In this document: positions 36,677 to 64,000 of the stretch, piece by piece
Layout of the letters: each line of letters opens with the position of its first letter
Numbering within the stretch: position 1 is the first letter of the stretch
NCBI GenBank assembly: GCA_030674155.1
Contig: CM060317.1
Location: forward strand, 40,212,395-40,276,394
Direction of reading: 5' to 3'
Length of the DNA: 64,000 bases
Source of the DNA: Stramonita haemastoma
Lineage: Eukaryota; Mollusca; Gastropoda; Neogastropoda; Muricidae
Made by a program: the position numbers and the translations under genes
The notes under the pieces: generated by a model
Seen by the model: only the letters and a program-made list of their open reading frames with translations
The model's database searches: none
Told to the model about the DNA's origin: nothing

Positions 36677-37469
36677 CTAAATAGAAAATAATAATAATCA
36701 TAGTTTTGATGACACCAACTTGCATGTCCCACAAGTGCATCTCAGCCTGGTGGCCAAGCTAATCACAAGCCATGATAGAAGCCTTGCCTACTTGCGCTTA
36801 GGGTAGTCACTTGATGGGGTGACCCTAGTGACTTTTCCTTATACATCATCAACTTTTACTTCACTGACATAGTTTACAGAGCATGATTATTAGCTCTGCA
36901 GCCATGCCAAGATGCTTGGTCAATCACTTAAAGGCCTAGGTCCTTTGATTCAGCAAGTTGGTCCTTTTATATCGATCAGGTCCACTGCTAGAGATGAAAA
37001 TTAATTTAGATTTCATCTTGGTTTTTCCTAGGCTAGTTCAACACAGTCCAGACACTTAAGTTACAAAGTTGGTAGCTAACGTCAAATTGTGGCCCTGGTG
37101 GCATTTGGGATGGTTTAGAGGTGGACGTGGTGCTATCGCATTGTTGTACGTTCTTTCAAACGTTCACTTTCATCGCTGCACATTTCACACTCTGCTGGCA
37201 AGATATAACAAAGTCTGTAAAAAGAAAACTTTCTTGATTTAATAAAAATGTAGGTCTTTGTGTAAGTGCTGTGAAAATCAAAATGCCAGGGAAATATTCT
37301 TCCCTAGATACCAGGTTGACCACTAAGGATTATTTTGGAGCAGAAAATGTCTAGATCTAACTAAAACATGGGTGTTAACAAAGCTTACATCAATGAGCAA
37401 ATGTTCTTAGGCAGTATGCCTAGACAGAGAGACGTAGGAAAAATAAGAGACAGCTCAAGACGTAGCCTA

Positions 37470-37764
37470 GCCGCCACTGTAGTCTAGTGGTTACGGCGTT
37501 GGACTCGTAATCTAAAAGGTTGCAGGTTCGATCCCAGCTTTCAGCTATGGTGTTGTGCCCTTGGAAAAGGCACTTTACGGCTATTTTCTCACCCCACACA
37601 AGTGTAAAAGGGGTACCAACCTTGTGTTGGGGGTTAACCCTGTGATAGACTGGTCGTCCTATTCAGGGGGGAGTCTACGACTCTGTCACTTAACGCCACA
37701 GAAACCGGGATAAGCACTGGCCTGATGAGCTTTAGGCTCGCGGCAGACTTTAACTAACTTTAAC
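37470..37764 (+). mobile_element. SINE family A copy
   Basis: Full-length copy with target duplication AAGACGTAGCCTA (37457-37469, 37765-37777). Confidence 0.85.
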
Positions 37765-37985
37765 AAGACGTAGCCTACACCAGATGTAATGTGATCTTTT
37801 CATTAAAAAAATTTTTTTTTTACTTCTTTTGCATATGTTTCTATGATCTAGTTTTTTGTTAGCCACTTTCAGTGCCTGTAGCAGCACTAATACTAGCAGT
37901 GCCAGCAGTCAGGGGTTGGTCTTAAGTTCTTTTTGGGGTCCCCATTTCTTGAAAATGCTTAAAAATCAAACATCACCCCCCTTAA

Positions 37986-38298
37986 TCCTCTTAGTCCCCG
38001 AACGGGGATTTGCCGGGATTGAATAATTCTCTCCCCCCCCCTGAATCCCGAACCAGGATTTGCCAGGATTTACATACAGTAGATTTCTATCACGCTGTGA
38101 CCATCACTAATTGATACCACATGCCAAAGCTCTATCAGGCTGGGGGTAGAAACCTTGCTAAGAGTCGAAGTAATTATAGCTGCTGGTATGTACTTAAGAG
38201 GAGGAAAAGGCAAGCCAGCATGAATGCCTGACCTGATTTCGTGTTGGAATGTGAAATCTAGGGGTAGTTTGTGTTCAGAGAATCTGAATGCAAGAGGG
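37986..38298. mobile_element. Small TTAA-flanked element 5
   Basis: TTAA at 37982-37985 and 38299-38302. Ends TCCTCTTAGTCCC and TGCAAGAGGG are partly inverted. A motif CCCGAACGGGGATTTGCCGGG / CCCGAACCAGGATTTGCCAGG occurs twice inside the left end. Same architecture as elements 1-4 but only 313 bases. Confidence 0.5.
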
Positions 38299-38302
38299 TT
38301 AA

Positions 38303-39677
38303 ATAAAATATTGCTTAGACTTTTCCAACATCATACATCAAGTAAGGGATTTTGGGGAGGGGGTGGGGATGTTGTTTGATGAAAGAAGGGGAGTTAGAGT
38401 TAGAGGCCACTGCAGAATATTAACAGTGGGTATCGGGTGTCAGTTTTAAAGCAGAGGGGTGAAGGGGATGGTAGGGAAGGGAAGAGGTGAAAGGGATGGA
38501 GAGCTGGCAGTGCTCAGTGGCTGGCCAGAAATGATGCTGACTGCCACCCTCTTTCCTCACTTCTCTGGCGTTTTTATTTTTTAGTCTTTTAATATAGGCC
38601 ACTGGCAGTTGCCTCTGTTCCAGATCCAAACTTTCCTCTACTGTCTTCCACCCCTCCTCTCTCTCTCTCTCGCTCTCACACACACACACACATATTATTT
38701 TCAGCTTTCAACCATTTGAACTTTGTCTAAATCAAACCATACTTTAATTGAAGAAAGTCTTTTAAATACAATCAAAGCCTATTTTCTTTAAAAAAAAAAA
38801 AAAAAAAGAAACCAAAAAAAAAACATAGGAACCCAGGCAGTAAACTTGCGTCAACTCCAGACACTGGGAGTTAGTCATGGCAATCAAATATTAAACCAAG
38901 TGATGCTAACAATTATTGTTTAAAGGCTGAGTGTGACGACTAAGGGTCCTTCACAGACCCCCGCCCCCCCTCCTGGTTTTTTGGTGTGTTTTTTTTTTGC
39001 TTTATGCCCAGCACTTGGGAACCCTGTGACAGATCAGGATGTTTGTCCACATTATTAGTATAAACTTTTTCTAAGGCATTATTTTCTTATCCCATGTTCA
39101 AAAGCCAAGAAAGAAGACTACATGCAACTCTACGGTGTTAAAAAGTGACCTGTCTCCCCCCTACCCTCCCCCAAAAATGAGAAGAATAAAAAGAGGGAGG
39201 GGGAGATATCAGTTCAATGTGGTATGGAAAACCCGATAGATGGATAAAAACAATTGTGACTTCAATCAGTTGTCATGTTTCGTCAGATTTTTGACTAATA
39301 GTGTAATGCATTTTGAATGGAGGCTGTCAGAAGTGATCACTTGGCACTTTTGTCACTGCCACAAGTGCCAGGCTGGCTTTCCTTTTTTTCAGATTTTTGT
39401 CTTTTTTCAATTTTCATTGAAAATTTCCTCTTTTGTTTGGTGAGCAAAATGCCTGCCTAATTAGGGGGAGAAGGGGGTGGGTGTTCAGACAGTTCAACAA
39501 ACAATAATGCAGCATGATGGATGTACAGTTTGAGAGCACCTTCCAAACCAAGCAAGACAAGTTTTTAGATGATGTGTGACAGACACAAGCAAGAAAGCTC
39601 AAGCTAGCATAACAGTAAAGAATATGACAAATTACAGGCATAAGGTTTTCTTCGCTCTAGAAGCAGCAGACAACTTT
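38303..39677. other. Intergenic, simple repeats only
   Basis: CT/CA patch at 38655-38692, A-rich run at 38790-38823; otherwise nothing recognised. Confidence 0.5.
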
Positions 39678-39681
39678 AAAT

Positions 39682-40145
39682 GTGACGCTCCACCACATAA
39701 TGAGTCGCATTGCAGCAGAGGTCAATTGTAAATTGGTAACCTGTTTTTAATCTAAATATAAAAAAGGCTATTCAGTAAAAAAAAAAATAAAAAAAATAAA
39801 AAAATTTAAAAAGATTGAAAATCGAACAGTTCTATGAAAAGTAATTACAATTTGAAATGATAGACTGCAGTAAGTGACAAAATGAAAAATTTGCAAGTTT
39901 TTGTATCGTAAAAGGTAGTCAGAATGAGTGCTTTGGTGTTTTTAAACATTTTAAAGCAAAATAATAAAAAATTACACCTTGTACAAGGTAGAAAAATAGC
40001 TATAGTTTTATGTACAAGGTAGAAGAATAGCTATAGTTTTATAATCAATCAAAATCAACAATCTGACCCCATCTACCTAAAATAGCCCAGAGCGGAAAAG
40101 TGGGTGAGGTGCAATGCTAAATTTTATTTTGTGATGGAGCATCAC
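39682..40145. mobile_element. MITE copy 1, termini GTGACGCTCCACCAC
   Basis: Left end GTGACGCTCCACCACATAATG, right end in inverted orientation GTGATGGAGCATCAC; 4-bp duplication AAAT (39678-39681, 40146-40149). AT-rich, non-coding, about 464 bases. Confidence 0.68.
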
Positions 40146-40371
40146 AAATACGGATTTTGTTGAATGTGTGAATAAAATAACCCCCGAAGTGCTGGTGTGG
40201 TTATGCATGGGGGTTTTGTGATGATATTCAGACTTACATGAAGTCACCTCATAATCCAGACAAAATTTTCCTATTTCCAATAATCATTTCCATCTCTCAA
40301 TCAAAACCAATTGGGCTCTCTGTGTAAGATGCACACACAGCCAGACAGAAAACACATACACACACACACAC

Positions 40372-40722
40372 AGGGGACGGGATAGCCTCGTGGTAAGAAC
40401 ATTGCACTCGCAATTTGATGACCCAAGTTCGATTCCCGTTGGAGGGGATTTTTCCCTTGGAGTGAAGAACATCAGTGCTGACTCCACTCTCCCCAAAAGT
40501 CTTTTGGATGAGACTGTAAACCGAGGCCCTATGTGCGAATGCATGCAGAACATCTTGCGCACATGTTAAATCCTGTTCCACTTTTCATAAGAGTAGGCCA
40601 TTGTGTGCCGGTGAGAACAGATATTTATAAAATTGCATATACACAGGGACTGGAAGAAAAAAAGCACATGAGTGCTTATATCATTATCCTCAATATAAAA
40701 GAACAAAATAAAATTAAAACAA
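40372..40722 (+). mobile_element. SINE family C, full-length
   Basis: tRNA-like head (GGGACGGGATAGCCTCGTGG, box B AGTTCGATTCCC) followed by a body (CAGTGCTGACTCCACTCTCC, GGATGAGACTGTAAA) and the tail AAAGCACATGAGTGCTTATA...ATAAAAGAA. Confidence 0.78.
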
Positions 40723-40756
40723 ACACACACACAGATATCAGTCTGTCACATGTTTT

Positions 40757-41288
40757 TTTATTTAATATTCAAAAACCATACATTTGATTTTTATTGTAAC
40801 AATGACACATGCAAAGTGACCTTGTTTGAAATCAATGAATAATGCAATGCGTATGCTGAACATGAACAGAAAAAGAAATGGACAAAGAAAAAAAATCATT
40901 TCCACACCAATGAATGTCTGGAAATAATGATGGCAATGATGAATGCCTGTGCATTAATGAACCAACTTTAAAAACATAACTAGGCATATAAAAACTTGAA
41001 AGAAAAAAACACACAACTCCCAAGAGTACGCACTTCCACCTGCTCTGTGCAGTAATTTGAAGAAATCAAACCACTGCAACCTGCATACAATACACATCCA
41101 CTTGAGTAAGAGAATGCACTTCTGAATTTCAACCACTGCCATCAATGTCTGGGATCCATCTGCCATTCCCATACAGAATCTGAGGTGGCCATGTCCAGTC
41201 CTGAAGACATCCAGGGCAGCTCATCATATGCCTTGTGTGTCCATTTCAATCTATGTGCCCTAAAGCGGAGAACTGGCAAGCAGAAACC
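40757..41288 (-). other. PTGES3: p23 3' UTR (inferred extent)
   Basis: About 530 bases from the stop to an AATAAA hexamer on the - strand (plus-strand TTTATT at 40757-40762); another lies near 40790. No repeat family is recognised inside, unlike most neighbouring sequence. Confidence 0.45.
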
Positions 41289-60308
<19,020 letters not shown>

Positions 60309-60350
60309 CTTGTTGCAACACGCTTGTTTCAGTAACGACCACACTCCACG

Positions 60351-60358
60351 TATATAAT
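60351..60358 (-). promoter_or_regulatory. TATA-like box of p23
   Basis: The - strand reads ATTATATACG, 43-50 bases upstream of the ATG, which would imply a short 5' UTR of roughly 20 bases. Between this and the HSE is a further half-matched GAA/GGAA cluster (CCCAGAAGGAACA). Confidence 0.5.
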
Positions 60359-60380
60359 GTTCCTTCTGGGACAGACTGTG

Positions 60381-60398
60381 GAACATTCGTGAATGTTC
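60381..60398 (-). promoter_or_regulatory. Heat-shock element upstream of p23
   Basis: GAACATTCGTGAATGTTC is four contiguous alternating GAA/TTC pentamers with no mismatch, the HSF trimer-binding consensus. It lies 73 bases upstream of the ATG and about 20 bases beyond a TATA-like box. The position and the known heat-shock link of p23 and Hsp90 make it a credible control site; binding is inferred. Confidence 0.75.
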
Positions 60399-60399
60399 G

Positions 60400-61107
60400 G
60401 GGCGTTATCTAGACCTTATGGGTCAGATGACTTAGACGGACACGAGGGTTTTTTTGTTGTTGGTGATGATGATCTCGAGGTGTTGCTGTTTGTCTCTTTA
60501 AAGCTGTTTTACAGCTTGATCTATTGCTTTGATGATCAACATCACTTGGTAAAAAATTAATAAGGCAGACTGGCACGTCTCTCAGCTGCGGGGGAGAGTT
60601 ACTTTTCCTGTATACGATATGTCCCAGAGATAATACGAAAATATACCTCCGTGTATGCCTCCGATTGTCCGTGATCAAGTAGACAGACAACATTTGTTGC
60701 CAGTTAATCGCGTTGACGGCAGGTAAAGCATTTTTTTTAATTAATGAAAAAGCACGCATGCAGCTCAAGATGATCAATAATTATTGTCTTACAGATTGTC
60801 ACAACAAACATAGGGGTTCAAGACACTAAGAATTGTGACAACTAAGAGAAGGATTAGGAGAAATTGACATCGAGAAGATGGAGAGAATGGTTGGCACTAC
60901 TTTGAATAAAAAATGTTACATTTGAATCAAACACAACCAACAGATTTATTAGTTCTGATCACTTTGTGAACAGCTGCCATGCGGTGATGGTTGGTTGATG
61001 GTACAGTCCCTAGATTGGATAGCTCCGCTGGGATTCTAATACAATCAAACTTAAATTGTTTATGTGTTTCTGTGAGTGCTTTAATTTTATTTGTATTTTA
61101 TGCAGGC
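60400..61107. other. p23 upstream region, no further gene
   Basis: Unique-looking sequence beyond the heat-shock element. A 122-codon open frame on the - strand (60409-60777) shows no recognisable domain and no conserved-looking composition. Confidence 0.45.
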
Positions 61108-61226
<119 letters not shown>

Positions 61227-61239
61227 TGAGAGAGAAAAT

Positions 61240-61560
61240 AGTGGGGCAAGATTGCGCTGGCAATTTGAAGACCCGGGTTCGTGTCCGGTCGAGGAGATTT
61301 TTCTCTTGGAGTTAACATCAGTGCTGACTCCACTCTCCCCAAAAAGTCCTTCGGATGAGACTTTAAACCGAGGCCCCGTGTGCCAACGCACGCAGAACAT
61401 GTTACGCACACGTTAAATTCTGTTCCGCTTTTCGTAAGAGTAGGCCATCGTGTGCCGGTGGGAACAGATGACATTTACAAAACTGCATACACACGGGGAC
61501 TGGATGTAAAAAAGCACAAGAGTGCTTATCCCATTATCCTCGATATAAAAGAATAAATCA
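61240..61560 (+). mobile_element. SINE family C between two CT repeats
   Basis: Body and tail of family C with a partly degraded head (CTGGCAATTTGAAGACCCGG). (CT)n tracts abut both ends (61110-61225 and 61565-61675). Confidence 0.7.
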
Positions 61561-61561
61561 A

Positions 61562-61679
<118 letters not shown>

Positions 61680-62186
61680 GCATAAAATATATCCCTTACA
61701 GCGGATGGATTCCTTTTGTGTTCCATTACATGACTTGATTAAAATTAGGCATATACTTCCTTTAGAATGAAGTTTATTGATGACATGAGCACGAACTTGT
61801 GTGTGTGTGTGGTGTGTGTGTTTGGGTGTGTGGGGTGTGTGTGTGTGTGAGTGTGTGTGGATAAATGTTTTTATTTATTCGTCTCCCCTTGTATTAAAAT
61901 ATTATGATTTGCATGACTTTTTGTTGTTGATAGGTTGTACCTTAAGTTTTTGATGTTTTGCTCTTGTTTTTTTGTTTGTTTTAACTTTGCTGTTTGCTTT
62001 TGTTTCTTCTTTTTATATGAAGTATGAATGTAAAAGAAAGGATAATATTGTCACCTGATTAATTGTTTGACTCTTATCATTTCTTCTTTTTTCCATGACT
62101 AAAAAAAATTAAAAATAATAATAAAAATAAAAAATCCACCTCAAGTACATGTGCGCCTGCGGATATGTGCTTATATAAGTGTGAGT

Positions 62187-62188
<2 letters not shown>

Positions 62189-62255
<67 letters not shown>

Positions 62256-62303
62256 ATTTGTATGTGCATGTGCGTGAGTGCGTGCATGCGTGAGTGAGTT
62301 GCG

Positions 62304-62352
<49 letters not shown>

Positions 62353-62400
62353 TGTATGTATGTATGTATGTATGTATGTATGTATATATGTGTGTGTGTG
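62189..62400. repeat. (GT)n and (GTAT)n microsatellites
   Basis: GT run to 62251, then two blocks of GTAT units at 62305-62388. Confidence 0.95.
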
Positions 62401-62817
62401 TAACCTACATGAAGAAGTGAGTTTTACAGTGTATCATTATCATACTATTATCACTATTGTTGATAGTATTCTTTAGTTATCATTATAATCATTGTATTAT
62501 CTTTAGTTCCTTTTGAGTTCATTTTGTTGTTATGAGTTGTAACAATGTTGTAGCTAAATATTTTGGGTGGACTTTTCTTGGTTGTTAAGTTGTTTATTTC
62601 ATTATGTTCCTTTGTTTGCTCTTCCTCTATTAACGCTTTTCTTTTTCTTCAATAATCAAAATCATTTTATTGTGACTTCTGATTTTCGTCTTCTGAATAA
62701 GTGCTTTTTTTTTTTTACCTTATTATATATAGTGTCCTTATTCCTTTATGTTGTTTGGTACTGCGTATGGTTTTTACTGTTTAGTATCTTTTTATCTTGA
62801 TGTTATCCCTGAAAAGG

Positions 62818-63033
<216 letters not shown>

Positions 63034-63139
63034 AGATCCACACTATTTTCTGTTTGATAGAATGAATGCTTTCTCCTAAGCTGTACTGATCATGTATATT
63101 ATGTTTGTGTGTGCACGCGCGCGTGCGTGGGTGCGTACG

Positions 63140-63171
63140 AAGAGAGAGAGAAGAAGAGAGGAGAGGAGAGG

Positions 63172-63211
<40 letters not shown>

Positions 63212-63327
63212 GAGAGAGATGATTGATGATAATCTTTATTTAGGCTAAGAGTAGATTACTATTTTCATCGCTGCAAAAAATTATATGATGTTTGTTGTGC
63301 GCGGGTGAGAGAGAGAGAGAGAGAGAG

Positions 63328-63399
<72 letters not shown>

Positions 63400-63405
63400 A
63401 GAGAA
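63140..63405. repeat. (GA)n microsatellites
   Basis: Two GA blocks (63140-63220, 63307-63405) separated by about 90 bases of unique sequence. Confidence 0.95.
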
Positions 63406-63407
63406 TA

Positions 63408-63487
63408 TATCAAATCAAATCAAATTCTTTTATTTCGAGGATAAGGCATAAGCAGTCATGTGCTTTTTTTTTTACATCCAATCTCCG
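63408..63487 (-). mobile_element. Family C type 3' tail, reverse
   Basis: ATCAAATCAAATCAAATTC repeat tail, then TTTTATTTCGAGGATAAGGC and a T-rich stretch; interrupted by the adjacent family A SINE. Confidence 0.6.
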
Positions 63488-63497
63488 CCCTAATCAG

Positions 63498-63790
63498 TTA
63501 GTTAAAAGTTGACGTCTGTCCCGAGCCTAAGGCTCATCAGGCCGGTGCTTATCCCGGTTTCTGTGGCGTTAAGCGACTGAGAGTCATAGACTCCCCCCTG
63601 GATAGGACGCCAGTCTATCGCAGGGTTAACCCCCAACACAAGGTTGGTACCCCTTTTACATCTGGATGGGGTGAGAAAATAGCCGTAAAGTGCCTTTTCC
63701 AAGGGCACAACGCCATAGCCGAAAGCTGGGATCGAACCCGCAACTTTAGAGTACGAGTCCAACGCCCTAACCACTAGACTATAGCGGAGG
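63498..63790 (-). mobile_element. SINE family A copy
   Basis: Reverse-strand full-length copy with target duplication CGCCCTAATCAG (63486-63497, 63791-63802). Confidence 0.85.
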
Positions 63791-63953
63791 CGCCCTAATC
63801 AGGGATTACATAAATTTAAGAAATATCTCCAAATAACAACAATAATAAGCCAAATAACAAGACCAAGACAACAAAGACAGTAGGCTAATAAACAGCAGAC
63901 AAGATGTAAGGACAGAAGATGATAATAGAATGACAAAGGCGCAAACACAGGGA

Positions 63954-63957
<4 letters not shown>

Positions 63958-64000
<43 letters not shown>
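63958..64000. repeat. (CA)n at the right border
   Basis: CA run continuing past the window. Confidence 0.95.

Noticed and set aside
60409..60777. 122-codon - strand frame upstream of p23
   Set aside because: No recognisable motif, no start context, and it overlaps the presumed p23 regulatory region.

Overview
The window is animal nuclear DNA, most likely from a mollusc and probably a marine gastropod. It has interrupted genes with consensus GT-AG introns, long CT, GA, CA and GT microsatellites, and many tRNA-headed SINEs and DNA-transposon remnants. The protein-coding content fits a lophotrochozoan invertebrate. The species call is inference; I recognise no species-diagnostic sequence.

Two conserved cellular genes lie tail to tail. 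On the + strand, 14 coding exons between 8683 and 32717 encode an ABC-F ATPase that I identify as ABCF2. It has two ABC cassettes and no membrane segments. On the - strand, 8 coding exons between 60308 and 41289 encode the Hsp90 co-chaperone p23 (PTGES3 family: CS domain, WPRL motif, acidic tail). Upstream of p23 exon 1 lie a TATA-like box and a perfect four-unit heat-shock element. As printed, both reading frames are broken by short indels in simple-sequence coding tracts: a surplus GT in ABCF2 exon 14 and an A9 run at the end of p23 exon 4. Assembly error is the simplest reading.

Region by region: 1-8682 is intergenic, with a nested 5S-like SINE, a TTAA-flanked DNA element, and a Ty3/gypsy-like LTR retrotransposon truncated in its reverse transcriptase. 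8683-33571 is ABCF2. Its introns hold SINEs, three further TTAA elements, and two minisatellites that run right up to the 3' splice sites of exons 3 and 11. 33572-40756 is intergenic (hAT-like element with 6-bp target duplications, SINEs, a small TTAA element, a MITE). 40757-60308 is p23. Its introns contain a second MITE copy, LINE 3' fragments, a LINE whose FADD catalytic aspartates are both alanine codons, and a three-layer nested insertion at 55704-57897. 60309-64000 is the p23 upstream region followed by SINE tails and microsatellites.

I see no operon, CRISPR array, rRNA gene or intact tRNA gene. The most unusual signals are the TTAA elements with one-sided subterminal palindromic repeats, the nested 6-bp-TSD element, the duplicated splice-acceptor array before ABCF2 exon 3, the roughly 0.9-kb tRNA-headed SINE, and the LINE with a double-alanine active site.
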